Shown: one piece after another, positions 7,493 through 16,110 of the stretch | Layout: every line of letters begins with the position of its first letter | How positions within the stretch are numbered: the stretch's first letter is position 1 | Assembly (NCBI RefSeq): GCF_000174755.1 | Contig: NZ_ACLQ01000008.1 | Coordinates: forward strand, 1-64,000 | DNA from: Capnocytophaga gingivalis ATCC 33624 | GTDB lineage: Bacteria; Bacteroidota; Bacteroidia; Flavobacteriales; Flavobacteriaceae | Reading direction: 5' to 3' | DNA length: 64,000 bases | Notes under the pieces: generated by a model | The model's database searches: none | What the model was told of the DNA's origin: nothing | Seen by the model: the letters and a program-made list of their open reading frames with translations, nothing else | Position numbers and translations under genes: made by a program

Positions 7493-8845
7493 ATGAAAAA
7501 AATACAGCTCCTTGTCCTACTATGTATTTCCTCTTACTCAGGAATCTCACAGGTAAGGCATTCAGTATCTGATACTTTAAAGAACAAAAGAAATAATACT
7601 CAGAGAGTTCAGAGAGGCACCACTCATGACACTCTGTCCCTGAGCAATATTCGTGAGGGACTTCTCCAGCTTAAAGATGATAACAAAGCCCTAAAATACG
7701 ACAAAAAATGGCTGGAAGAGCTCTCGAACCAGTCCCTATACTCCACCATGCAGAACGATGTGGAGACCCCACCATCCAATGTCTCTTATGACGAGCTCCC
7801 CACTGAAGTCCTCAAAGAGCGCTTGGCTCGGTTAGACCAAAAAACTCCTTTTCATATAGAGTACAACCCTGTCTTGGAGAATGTTATCAAGAACTTCCTA
7901 AAGAACCGTAGGGCTTCTCTGCAAAGACTGATGAATATCAGCCAATACTATTTTCCCCTCTTCGAAAGAGAGCTAATCAAAAACCAAGTACCTAAGGAAG
8001 TCAAATACTTAGCCATCGTAGAATCTGCCCTAAACCCTAAAGCGACTTCCCGAATGGGTGCCAAAGGTCTCTGGCAATTCATGTACTATACAGGCAAGAT
8101 GTATGGCCTGGAGGTCAATAATTATGTAGATGAGCGCTCTCAACCAGAACTCTCCACCCAAGCGGCAGCGCAGTATCTCAAAAAGCTCTATAGTGTATTC
8201 AATGACTGGGACTTAGTCCTTGCCGCTTATAACTCCGGACCTGGAAATGTCACCAAAGCTATGCGCCGTTCTGGAGGGAAAACCAACTACTGGAATCTAA
8301 GACCTTACCTACCTAATGAAACCGCTGGGTATGTACCCGCTTTCTTGGCTACTCTCTACATTTTCGAATATGCCAAAGAACATGGATTCCAAGTGGAAAA
8401 AAGAGAAAATGTCTTCTTCGAAACTGATACAATACAGGTAAAACGCTCAATCTCTTTCAAGGATATAGGAGATGTAGTGGGAATGAGTGAGCAGGAAATA
8501 GAATTCTTCAACCCTGCTTATTCGCTTAATATAGTCCCTTATATAGAAGGGAAAAAATATGGTGTTCGCCTCCCTGTAGAAGCCATTGGCAAGTTTGTCA
8601 ATAATGAGGATGTGATCTATGCCTACTTAGACCAAGAGTCCTCCAAGCGAGAGAAACCACTGCCTGAGGTAGTGGCAGCCTCCCAATCTTCGTCCTCTCA
8701 CAAGATTACCCACAAGGTAAAGAAAGGAGAAACTTTAGGTCGCATTGCTTCCCGATATGGAGTCTCGGTAAGCCAACTCAAAAAGTGGAACCAACTCAGG
8801 AGCAATAGTGTAAAAGTAGGACAACGCCTTGTCATACGTAAGTAA
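7493..8845 (+). CDS. membrane-bound-type lytic murein transglycosylase with LysM (MltD-like)
   Basis: Exported 450-aa enzyme that cleaves the MurNAc-GlcNAc bond of peptidoglycan to form 1,6-anhydro ends. A signal peptide covers about 1-19. The SLT/GH23 domain (about 155-290) has the catalytic Glu177 in IVESALNP, followed by SRMGAKGLWQFM and LAAYNSGPGNV. One LysM repeat ends the protein (about 407-449, GETLGRIASRYGVSVSQLK). E. coli MltD has two LysM units. Own promoter and terminator. Confidence 0.92.
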   Translation: MKKIQLLVLLCISSYSGISQVRHSVSDTLKNKRNNTQRVQRGTTHDTLSLSNIREGLLQLKDDNKALKYDKKWLEELSNQSLYSTMQNDVETPPSNVSYDELPTEVLKERLARLDQKTPFHIEYNPVLENVIKNFLKNRRASLQRLMNISQYYFPLFERELIKNQVPKEVKYLAIVESALNPKATSRMGAKGLWQFMYYTGKMYGLEVNNYVDERSQPELSTQAAAQYLKKLYSVFNDWDLVLAAYNSGPGNVTKAMRRSGGKTNYWNLRPYLPNETAGYVPAFLATLYIFEYAKEHGFQVEKRENVFFETDTIQVKRSISFKDIGDVVGMSEQEIEFFNPAYSLNIVPYIEGKKYGVRLPVEAIGKFVNNEDVIYAYLDQESSKREKPLPEVVAASQSSSSHKITHKVKKGETLGRIASRYGVSVSQLKKWNQLRSNSVKVGQRLVIRK

Positions 8846-8852
8846 TCATACC

Positions 8853-8886
8853 AAGGAAAGTTAGAGACTAACTTTCCTTCTTTCTT
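8853..8886 (+). terminator. terminator of the lytic transglycosylase gene
   Basis: A 12-bp perfect stem (8853-8864 with 8868-8879) closes on a 3-base loop and is followed by a T-rich tail. Confidence 0.8.
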
Positions 8887-8915
8887 GTTTGCCTCACCTA
8901 AATATTGTACCTTTG
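8885..8915 (+). promoter_or_regulatory. promoter of the cysteine-synthase-like gene
   Basis: TTG (8885-8887), a 20-bp spacer and TACCTTTG (8908-8915), 17 bp before the ATG. It begins directly at the tail of the preceding terminator. Confidence 0.8.
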
Positions 8916-8932
8916 CACTCTAAAAATCAGCT

Positions 8933-9931
8933 ATGAATAAGATTCAATACCATGATACTATTCTTGACCTTGTAGGAAATACGCCTTTGGTCAGCTTACA
9001 GAAAATAGCCTCTCCCATGCTTGGACAATTCTTTGCCAAGTTAGAGGCTTTTAACCCTGGTCATTCAGCCAAAGACCGCACCGCCTTGTACATTATCAAT
9101 GATGCCGAAAAGCGCGGATTACTCACCCCAGGGGGGGTGATTGTGGAGACTACCTCCGGCAATACAGGTTACAGTATCGCAATGATTGCCGCCATTCGTG
9201 GCTACCGCTGTATCCTTGCCGTAACGGACAAATCCTCTCCTGACAAGATCGATATGCTCCGAGCTTTGGGTGCTGAAGTACATGTATGCCCAGCCTCTGT
9301 ACCTGCCGATGACCCTCGTTCCTACTATGAAGTGGCCAAGCGTATCCATAGGGAAACTCCCAATTCTATCTATATCAACCAGTATTTCAATCCGCTGAAC
9401 ACAGAGGCTCACTACCAGTGGACAGGACGAGAAATCTGGGAACAAACAGCCGGAGAGATCACTCACTTGGTGGCTTGTAGTGGCACAGGGGGTACCCTCT
9501 CTGGGATTGCCCGATACCTCAAGGAAAAGAAACCTTCGGTGAAGATTATTGGAGTAGATGCCGATGGTTCTCTTATCAAAAAATATTTTGATACAGGAGA
9601 AGTGGACAAGGGAGAACTCCATCCTTATTACATAGAGGGATTAGGGAAAAACCTTATCCCTGGAGCTTTGGATACTTCTGTTATTGATGAGTTTGTCAAG
9701 GTAAATGACACAGAGAGTGCCCTAATGGCTCGCAAGATCAGCCGTACCACGGGAATCTTCTGCGGATATACTTGTGGTGCTGCTTGGGTGGCTACCCAAA
9801 AGTACAACCAAGAACATCCTTTCTCCAAGGAGAGTGTGGTGGTGGTGGTATTCCCAGATCATGGCTCTCGCTATATGAATAAAATCTATAATGATCAATG
9901 GTTGGCTGAAAAATTAAATATCAAAGATTAA
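8933..9931 (+). CDS. PLP-dependent cysteine synthase / cystathionine beta-synthase family enzyme
   Basis: A 332-aa fold-type II PLP enzyme. Lys47 in NPGHSAKDR should bind PLP, TSGNTG (about 74-79) binds the substrate carboxylate, and GTGGTLSG holds the phosphate. It is closer in style to cystathionine beta-synthase than to CysK, but lacks C-terminal CBS domains. The nucleophile could be sulfide, homocysteine or sulfite. A cysteate-synthase role feeding the capnine-type acyltransferase 4 kb away is possible but speculative. It is followed after 14 bp by the acyl-CoA dehydrogenase gene, so likely co-transcribed. Confidence 0.85.
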   Translation: MNKIQYHDTILDLVGNTPLVSLQKIASPMLGQFFAKLEAFNPGHSAKDRTALYIINDAEKRGLLTPGGVIVETTSGNTGYSIAMIAAIRGYRCILAVTDKSSPDKIDMLRALGAEVHVCPASVPADDPRSYYEVAKRIHRETPNSIYINQYFNPLNTEAHYQWTGREIWEQTAGEITHLVACSGTGGTLSGIARYLKEKKPSVKIIGVDADGSLIKKYFDTGEVDKGELHPYYIEGLGKNLIPGALDTSVIDEFVKVNDTESALMARKISRTTGIFCGYTCGAAWVATQKYNQEHPFSKESVVVVVFPDHGSRYMNKIYNDQWLAEKLNIKD

Positions 9932-9945
9932 TCAAAATTCAAAAA

Positions 9946-11079
9946 ATGGACTTTTCTTACGCTAAAGAACTTGAAATCATAGCGCACGCTGCAAATGCTT
10001 TTGCCAAACAATATATACTTGCTCATCGTCAAGAATGGGACAAGTCACAGACCTTTCCTATAGATGTATTTCGCAAGGCGGGTGAACTCGGATTCATGGG
10101 AATCCTCGTTCCAGAGGCCTATGGAGGCTCTGGCTTGGGCTACCATGAGTATATCACCATTGTCGATGAGATTTCTCAAATAGACCCTGCTATAGGACTT
10201 TCTATCGCTGCTCATAACTCACTATGTGTAAATCATCTTCTTACCTTTGCTTCTGAAGAGCAGAAAAAGCGTTGGCTCCCCAAATTGGCCTCTGGTGAGC
10301 ATATTGGAGCATGGGGAATTACTGAGCACAATACGGGCTCTGATGCGGGTGGTATGCTTACCACTGCTGTAAAGCAAGGAGAAGAGTGGGTGCTCAATGG
10401 TACGAAGAACTTTATCACTCATGCTATTTCCGCCGATGTAGTGGTGGTCATCGCTCGTACTGGTGAGAAAGGCGATAAGCATGGAATGACTGCTTTTGTA
10501 GTGGAAAGAGGAACTCCTGGTTTTTCTAACGGAAAGAAAATAGACAAGCTCGGTATGCGAGCCAGTGAAACCGCAGAGCTTGTTTTCCAAAATTGCCGCA
10601 TCCCTGACCAAAACCGTATAGGGGCAGTGGGAGAAGGCTTCATACAAGCTATGAAAATCCTCGATGGGGGGCGTATCTCTATTGGGGCTCTTTCCTTAGG
10701 TACTGCCAAAGGAGCGGTGAAAGCAGCTATTCAATATGCCAAAGAACGTTCTCAGTTCGGGAAACCCATCATCTCTTTCCAAGCTATTGGGTTTAAGCTC
10801 GCTGAGCTCTCCACTGAAATAGAGGCTGCCGAGCTGATGCTTCACAAGGCTGCACACCTGAAAGAGACCCATCAGCCTGTCACCCAGCAAGCAGCCATGG
10901 CTAAGCTATATGCTTCTGAACTGTGTGTAAAGGCTTCCAATGAAGCCATACAAATACATGGAGGCTATGGATATACAACCGATTATCCAGTAGAAAAATT
11001 CTACCGTGATGCCAAACTATGCACCATAGGCGAAGGCACCTCCGAAATTCTCAAACTTGTTATTAGTAGAAAACTTTGA
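9946..11079 (+). CDS. acyl-CoA dehydrogenase
   Basis: A 377-aa FAD enzyme that introduces the alpha-beta double bond in acyl-CoA. The whole length fits the family: N-terminal helical domain, middle beta domain with ITEHNTGSDAGG (flavin contact), and a C-terminal four-helix domain. The expected catalytic base is Glu363 in GEGTSEIL, at the position used by short/medium-chain enzymes. The acyl chain preferred cannot be judged. A thioesterase gene follows about 100 bp downstream, consistent with lipid or branched-chain amino-acid catabolism. Confidence 0.92.
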   Translation: MDFSYAKELEIIAHAANAFAKQYILAHRQEWDKSQTFPIDVFRKAGELGFMGILVPEAYGGSGLGYHEYITIVDEISQIDPAIGLSIAAHNSLCVNHLLTFASEEQKKRWLPKLASGEHIGAWGITEHNTGSDAGGMLTTAVKQGEEWVLNGTKNFITHAISADVVVVIARTGEKGDKHGMTAFVVERGTPGFSNGKKIDKLGMRASETAELVFQNCRIPDQNRIGAVGEGFIQAMKILDGGRISIGALSLGTAKGAVKAAIQYAKERSQFGKPIISFQAIGFKLAELSTEIEAAELMLHKAAHLKETHQPVTQQAAMAKLYASELCVKASNEAIQIHGGYGYTTDYPVEKFYRDAKLCTIGEGTSEILKLVISRKL

Positions 11080-11095
11080 TTTGGTCATTAGTCAC

Positions 11096-11148
11096 CGCTG
11101 GTGCGAGCATATAGCTCGCCCAGCGAAAGACAAACTCGCACCCGCGAG
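11096..11148. repeat. two adjacent GC-rich hairpins
   Basis: The first stem pairs 11096-11101 with 11120-11125 and 11103-11108 with 11114-11119 around an ATATA loop, with a single bulged T. The second pairs 11135-11139 (CTCGC) with 11144-11148. Both use the same GCGAG/CTCGC core and are much more GC-rich than other spacers. There is no T-run, so they are not a standard terminator; a REP-like or mRNA-processing element is possible. Confidence 0.6.
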
Positions 11149-11180
11149 GGGACAACTAAAAAACTAAAAACTGAAATATT

Positions 11181-11714
11181 ATGAATAATTTAGCTCCTAA
11201 AAAAGTATCAGAATCACGCTCTGTATCCACCGACTTGGTATTGCCCAATGAGACAAACCATTATGGAAATATGTTCGGGGGGGAACTGCTTGCCCGTATG
11301 GATAGGGTAGGAACCATCGCTGCCGTACGCCACTCAGGATGCGTGGTAGTAACCGCCGCAGTCAATTCTGTTTCCTTCAACAAGACTATTCCACAAGGAA
11401 GTGTCGTTACAGTCGAGGCTTCTATCTCTCGTGCTTTTACCTCGTCCATGGAAGTATATATAGATGTATGGGTGGAAGATTCTGTAAGTGGAGAACGCAT
11501 CAAGTCCAACGAGGCTATCTATACCTTCGTGGCTCTCAATGCCGAAGATAAGCCTGTGGCCGTTCCTGAGATTATCCCAGAGACAGATTTGGAAAAAGAA
11601 CGCTACGAGGGAGCCCTTAGGCGTAAGCAGCTCAGCCTTGTCTTGGCTGGACGTATCAAGCCCCACGAAGCCAGTGAGTTACAATCTCTTTTCCAAGATT
11701 TGGAAAATCAATAG
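11181..11714 (+). CDS. acyl-CoA thioesterase (hotdog fold)
   Basis: A 177-aa hotdog-fold protein of the YciA/ACOT type that hydrolyses acyl-CoA to free acid and CoA. The family signature NETNHYGNMFGGELLARMD lies at about 24-42, followed by the usual SVSFNKTIPQGS and the strand EAIYTFVAL. One hotdog domain plus a 40-residue helical tail. Its last 7 bases overlap the convergent rarA gene, so there is no room for a terminator. Confidence 0.9.
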   Translation: MNNLAPKKVSESRSVSTDLVLPNETNHYGNMFGGELLARMDRVGTIAAVRHSGCVVVTAAVNSVSFNKTIPQGSVVTVEASISRAFTSSMEVYIDVWVEDSVSGERIKSNEAIYTFVALNAEDKPVAVPEIIPETDLEKERYEGALRRKQLSLVLAGRIKPHEASELQSLFQDLENQ

Positions 11715-12994
11715 CCATAGCGCTCTCCCCATAGGCTTTTCAGATAAGCCCTTAGGGCATTTTCCTTGGGATTGTCACAGGGTTCATATAGGGTAGTGCC
11801 TTGCAGTTCCTCCGGCATAAAGTCCTGAAAAACAAAATTATGAGGGTAATCATGTGCATAGTGATAGTCTTTCCCGTAAGAAAGTTCTTTCATCAGGGCG
11901 GTAGGAGCATTGCGCAAATGTAGGGGTACTGAGAGGTTTCCCTGCTGTTTGACCAATTGTTGTGCCTTATTGATAGCCTTATAGGAGGCATTGCTCTTAG
12001 GGGAACTGGCTAAGTAAATAGCACATTGGCTCAGTATAATACGCGATTCTGGGTAGCCTATCACGGTCACTGCTTGGAAGGTATTATTGGCCACTACCAT
12101 AGCCATAGGATTGGCATTGCCTATATCCTCACTGGCTAAGATAAGCATACGGCGTGCGATAAACTTGACATCCTCTCCTCCTTCTATCATACGAGCCAAC
12201 CAATACACAGCGGCATTAGGATCACTCCCTCGAATAGACTTGATGAAGGCCGAAATAATGTCGTAATGCTGCTCGCCTGTCTTATCATAGAGTACGGTGT
12301 TTTGTTGTACGATTTCCAATACCTTGTCATTAGTAATGACAATTTCTTCTCCTTCGGGGAAAGTGTTGACAATCAGCTCAAAGGTGTTGAGTAGCTTGCG
12401 CCCATCACCATCGGAAAGCCTTAGTAAGGCTTCGGTTTCTTTGAGGGTGATTTTCTTTCTTTTGAGTTCTACATCCTGCTCTATAGCTCTGGTAAGCAGT
12501 GCCAAGAGGTCTTCCTTGCTAAAGGGATTCAGTGTATATACCTGGCAGCGAGAGAGCAAGGCAGGAATCACTTCAAAGCTCGGATTCTCCGTAGTTGCTC
12601 CTATGAGGGTAACCCATCCACGCTCTACGGCCTCCAGTAGGGAATCCTGTTGGGTCTTATTGAACCGATGGATTTCATCTATGAAAATAATAGGATTACG
12701 AGCGGTGAATAACCCCTGTTCTCGTTTGGATTTTTCTATAATATCCCTGACATCCTTAATCCCACTACTGATGGCACTGAGTGAGAAAAAAGCACGCTGA
12801 CTCTCCTTAGCGATAATGTGCGCCAAGGTGGTCTTTCCAGTGCCTGGAGGCCCCCAGAAGATCAGCGAAGGAGTCACTCCTTTTTCTATCTGCATGCGCA
12901 GGGCTCCCTTCTCTCCTACAAGGTGAGATTGGCTAATATAATCCGTAAGATGTACTGGGCGCATACGCTCAGCAAGCGGACGAGAATCAAACAT
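11708..12994 (-). CDS. rarA: replication-associated recombination protein A (RarA/MgsA)
   Basis: AAA+ ATPase of 428 aa that acts at stalled replication forks and binds SSB and DNA ends. Walker A GPPGTGKTTLAHII (about 48-61), Walker B IFIDEIHRF and sensor 1 GATTENPSF are present. The C-terminal tetramerisation region has the typical SAFIKSIRGSDPNAAVYWLARM and LASEDIGNANPMA. Full length. Transcribed alone; a hairpin at 13020-13068 isolates it from the operon upstream. Confidence 0.95.
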   Translation of the reverse strand: MFDSRPLAERMRPVHLTDYISQSHLVGEKGALRMQIEKGVTPSLIFWGPPGTGKTTLAHIIAKESQRAFFSLSAISSGIKDVRDIIEKSKREQGLFTARNPIIFIDEIHRFNKTQQDSLLEAVERGWVTLIGATTENPSFEVIPALLSRCQVYTLNPFSKEDLLALLTRAIEQDVELKRKKITLKETEALLRLSDGDGRKLLNTFELIVNTFPEGEEIVITNDKVLEIVQQNTVLYDKTGEQHYDIISAFIKSIRGSDPNAAVYWLARMIEGGEDVKFIARRMLILASEDIGNANPMAMVVANNTFQAVTVIGYPESRIILSQCAIYLASSPKSNASYKAINKAQQLVKQQGNLSVPLHLRNAPTALMKELSYGKDYHYAHDYPHNFVFQDFMPEELQGTTLYEPCDNPKENALRAYLKSLWGERYGY

Positions 12995-13019
12995 TTGATT
13001 AGAGTAAAAGATAAAAAGT

Positions 13020-13068
13020 AAAAGGTAATAGGTAAGATGCTCTTATAAGTTTTACCTACTACCTTTTT
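13020..13068 (-). terminator. terminator of the acyltransferase-hydrolase operon
   Basis: About 16 bp of imperfect stem (13020-13035 with 13052-13067, one mismatch) around a 16-base loop, with T-rich sequence on the minus-strand exit side. It separates the upstream operon from rarA. Confidence 0.6.
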
Positions 13069-13081
13069 TACTCATTTAAAA

Positions 13082-13627
13082 TTATTTTTTAAAAATTTCT
13101 TCTACCTTGTGCAGTAAGGCAGGGAAGGTATCGTAACCATCCTCTTCCTTGAAGTGCCCTCCATGGGGGTAGCGTATAAGTACACTATCCAAATGTCGGG
13201 AGAGGTCATCAATCATTTGGTAAGGAACGCTTTGGTCGTCCAAAGCAGCAAAGACATAAGAGTTGGCCAATGGTGCAATAGAGGGTTGTTTCCTATATAG
13301 CTCTATAAAAGGATCAAGCTGAGGCAAGCGCTTGAGCGGCTCATCGAAGCCTGATACTAAGATAGTGCCCAAGGCTTTAGCACCTGTATTGGCCAAGTAG
13401 GTGAGGACTGATACACAGCCTACACTGTGTCCTATGAGCACTGTCTGATCATCCATGTGGATTTCCTTCTTGAGAAAGTCCAGCCACTCTTGAGCATTAG
13501 GGGCTGTAGGGTTGGGCATAGGCAAGCAATAACAAGAGATGTTTCTCTTGGCCAGCTCTCCTACCAAATAAGCAAACCAATGCTTATCAAGGGCAGAATT
13601 GAGTCCATGTACTATATATACTTTCAT
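13082..13627 (-). CDS. RBBP9/YdeN-family serine hydrolase
   Basis: A 181-aa small alpha/beta hydrolase without signal peptide. The nucleophile is Ser68 in IGHSVGC; an acid is likely in ALDDQSVP and the His in YPHGGHF. The N-terminal VYIVHGLNS forms the oxyanion side. The natural substrate of this family is poorly known. It starts 6 bp downstream of the PLP acyltransferase gene, so the pair is co-transcribed, which may point to a lipid or ester substrate (inference). Confidence 0.85.
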   Translation of the reverse strand: MKVYIVHGLNSALDKHWFAYLVGELAKRNISCYCLPMPNPTAPNAQEWLDFLKKEIHMDDQTVLIGHSVGCVSVLTYLANTGAKALGTILVSGFDEPLKRLPQLDPFIELYRKQPSIAPLANSYVFAALDDQSVPYQMIDDLSRHLDSVLIRYPHGGHFKEEDGYDTFPALLHKVEEIFKK

Positions 13628-13633
13628 GATAAA

Positions 13634-14899
13634 TTATTTTTCAGTTCCCATCTCGGCTTCCAGAGCAGCATTCTGAGCGCGGTATACCCCTCCCTCGAGC
13701 TTGCTTCTAATAGCGGAGAAAGCCTCCAAAGTACGCTCTATGTCCTCCATAGAGTGAGAAGCTGTAGGGATAAGGCGCAAAAGAATCATTCCCTTAGGAA
13801 TTACTGGATATACTACTATAGAGAGGAAGATACCATAGTTTTCCCTTAGGTCATTGACCATCGCCATCGCCTCTGGGATACTTCCTTCTAAGAATACTGG
13901 TGTCACACAAGTGTTGGTGTTCCCTATATTGAATCCACGAGAGCGAAGTCCATTCTGTAGGGCATGTACATTGTCCCAAAGTTTCTTTCTAAGCTCTGGC
14001 ATGTTCTGTAGCATCTCCAAGCGCTTGAGTCCTCCTTTGACAAAAATCATAGGAAGAGATTTGGCAAACATCTGGGAGCGCAAGTTATACTTGAGGTACT
14101 CCACAATCTCCTTATCTCCTGCCACAAAAGCACCAATACCAGCCATGGACTTGGCAAAAGTAGAGAAGTACAAATCGATCTGGTCTTGTATGCCCTGTTC
14201 TTCTCCGGTACCTGCTCCTGTTTTCCCAAGCATTCCGAAGCCATGGGCATCGTCCACCAAGAGGCGGAAGCCATATTTTTCCTTGTAAGAAAGGATCTCT
14301 TTAAGCTTTCCTTGTTGGCCTCGCATACCGAATACTCCCTCGGTGATAACCAAGATTCCTCCACCGGTAGTTTCAGCCAAGCGCTTAGCACGTTCTATAT
14401 TCTTAGCAAAGCTCTCTATATCATTGTGTTGGTAAGTGAATCGCTTTCCAAAATGCAAGCGTACCCCATCTATAATACAAGCATGACAATCTGCATCGTA
14501 TACGATAATATCGTTCTTGGTAACCAAGGCATCAATGATAGAAACCATTCCTTGGTAACCAAAGTTTAGCAAATAAGCAGCTTCTTTTTGGACAAACTTA
14601 GCCAAGCGTTGTTCCAATTCCTCATGCATAGTTGTATGTCCACTCATCATACGTGCTCCCATAGGGTAGGCAGCTCCATATTCTGCTGCCGCTTCTGCAT
14701 CGGCTTTACGTATTTCTGGGTGGTTAGCCAGTCCCAAGTAGTCATTGATACTCCAGTTAAGAATTTCTTTCCCTTGAAACTTCATATGAGGGCCTAATTC
14801 TCCTTCCAATTTAGGAAATACATAATATCCCTCTGCATGAGAAGCCCAGCGGCCTATATTGCCTTTGTTTGTTTTTATGTGTTCAAATAAATCTTTCAT
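13634..14899 (-). CDS. alpha-oxoamine synthase, probable cysteate fatty-acyltransferase (capnine synthesis)
   Basis: A 421-aa fold-type I PLP enzyme of the alpha-oxoamine synthase family (serine palmitoyltransferase, KBL, BioF). Lys250 in FSTFAKSMAG is the PLP lysine, His139 in DADCHACI stacks on the ring and Asp216 in VDDAHGFG binds its nitrogen. Flavobacteria make capnine-type sulfonolipids by condensing cysteate with acyl-CoA, using such an enzyme in Flavobacterium johnsoniae. This gene is a good candidate because no threonine dehydrogenase or biotin genes are adjacent. KBL or serine palmitoyltransferase remain possible. Confidence 0.75.
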   Translation of the reverse strand: MKDLFEHIKTNKGNIGRWASHAEGYYVFPKLEGELGPHMKFQGKEILNWSINDYLGLANHPEIRKADAEAAAEYGAAYPMGARMMSGHTTMHEELEQRLAKFVQKEAAYLLNFGYQGMVSIIDALVTKNDIIVYDADCHACIIDGVRLHFGKRFTYQHNDIESFAKNIERAKRLAETTGGGILVITEGVFGMRGQQGKLKEILSYKEKYGFRLLVDDAHGFGMLGKTGAGTGEEQGIQDQIDLYFSTFAKSMAGIGAFVAGDKEIVEYLKYNLRSQMFAKSLPMIFVKGGLKRLEMLQNMPELRKKLWDNVHALQNGLRSRGFNIGNTNTCVTPVFLEGSIPEAMAMVNDLRENYGIFLSIVVYPVIPKGMILLRLIPTASHSMEDIERTLEAFSAIRSKLEGGVYRAQNAALEAEMGTEK

Positions 14900-14980
14900 T
14901 TTTTAATTCTTAAAAACGGTACAAAAGTACATAATTATTTTGGGTTGGCATACTCTTTTTGGAAAAAACTTTAATTCCAC

Positions 14981-15011
14981 TTGGCTATTTCATTTTTTTG
15001 TTGTACTTTTG
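14981..15011 (+). promoter_or_regulatory. promoter of the S24-type regulator
   Basis: TTG (14981-14983), a 20-bp spacer and TACTTTTG (15004-15011). A divergent minus-strand -7 box, TACTTTTG (14922-14929), serves the acyltransferase gene. Confidence 0.75.
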
Positions 15012-15042
15012 CCACACATAATATGTTTAATTTTTGTAAATC

Positions 15043-15987
15043 ATGGAAATAGAACTTGACAACAGTAAAGCGGCTATGTCCAAAAGGTTGAATGAAGTAT
15101 TCCTGTACATTCGTAAAAATACAGAATATGTGAACCAGACCCTTTTTGCTCAAAAAATAGGAGAACCCCGAAGTAATTTTTCCGCAGCGCTCAATGGCAA
15201 CGAAAAATATATGACCGAAGGGGTTGTCAAAAAAGTTGTAGCCGCCTTCCCTGAGATTGACAAAGAATGGCTTCTCTCAGGTAAGGGTAGTATGCTTGTC
15301 GAGAATGACGGATATGAAAATGATGGTCAATTCCTAAGAACTGAAAGGGAAAAGTATGGACTAACCCTTACCGATATATACGAACACACCCATATCCCTA
15401 TCAAGAAGCTCAAAGCTTATGAGATGTGGGAGGAAGAAATGCCCCCCAGAACACGCGCTCTCTTGGAACTCTATTTCGATCAAGTAGCCTTCGAGTATGA
15501 TAGTCAAGAGGATGAAGACTTGGATATCCCTATCCTAAAAACAGAATTGGTTTCTTCTTCTGTCAAGGTTCCTTACTATGATGTAGACTTCGCTGGTGGA
15601 TGGACTTCCACAGAGCTTTTCAGCCAGACAAAACCCTCCTTTATCATCAGTTCGCCCGATTTTGACCGAGCCGATTTTGCCTGCAACCTCATCGGGCATT
15701 CTATCTCCAACCGTATCCGAAGTGGCTCTATCATTGGGCTAAAAAAGATTGAAGATTGGCAAACATACTTCCCCACCAATGAACTCTATGGGGTGATTAC
15801 CAAGAACCAACTCCGCACTGTCAAGATAGTCAAGCGCAGCAAAGAAAAAGGATTTTTGGAGCTTATCCCTGACCCTCTACCTCAGTTCAACAACCCTCCT
15901 TTCGAACCCGAATTAGTCCCTATGAACTATGTACTCGAGTTCTACCAAGTGGTGGCTTACGCTTTCTTTGAGAGACTTGCCATGTAG
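15043..15987 (+). CDS. HTH regulator with S24/LexA-like C-terminal domain
   Basis: A 314-aa protein. The first ~75 residues form a phage-repressor-like HTH (QKIGEPRSNFSAALNG), and a second HTH-like stretch lies at about 96-135. The C-terminal half (about 175-300) has an S24 peptidase/dimerisation fold with Ser220 in CNLIGHSISN and candidate lysines in RTVKIVKR. This matches regulators that self-cleave or dimerise in stress. No phage genes are nearby and it is conserved-looking, so it is probably a host regulator. Targets unknown; the divergent acyltransferase gene is one candidate. Confidence 0.75.
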   Translation: MEIELDNSKAAMSKRLNEVFLYIRKNTEYVNQTLFAQKIGEPRSNFSAALNGNEKYMTEGVVKKVVAAFPEIDKEWLLSGKGSMLVENDGYENDGQFLRTEREKYGLTLTDIYEHTHIPIKKLKAYEMWEEEMPPRTRALLELYFDQVAFEYDSQEDEDLDIPILKTELVSSSVKVPYYDVDFAGGWTSTELFSQTKPSFIISSPDFDRADFACNLIGHSISNRIRSGSIIGLKKIEDWQTYFPTNELYGVITKNQLRTVKIVKRSKEKGFLELIPDPLPQFNNPPFEPELVPMNYVLEFYQVVAYAFFERLAM

Positions 15988-16062
15988 AAGTGAAGAAGGT
16001 AGCCAGTGAGGGCTCGGAGGGTATGTGGTAAAAAAATAAATATATTAACACTTAATTAAAAC

Positions 16063-16090
16063 TTGTATTACATAAAAAAACGTAATTTTG
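16063..16090 (+). promoter_or_regulatory. promoter of the acid phosphatase gene
   Basis: TTG (16063-16065), a 17-bp spacer and TAATTTTG (16083-16090), 20 bp before the chosen ATG. Confidence 0.7.
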
Positions 16091-16110
16091 CGTTCCTAAT
16101 TTTCTTTTCT

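Noticed and set aside
13854-14797. Several plus-strand frames opposite the PLP acyltransferase gene
   Set aside because: They are antisense shadows of a clearly recognised enzyme and show no domains, promoters or ribosome sites.
15043-15987. Prophage repressor marking an integrated phage
   Set aside because: The S24-type regulator has no phage structural, integrase or replication gene on either side; all neighbours are housekeeping genes.
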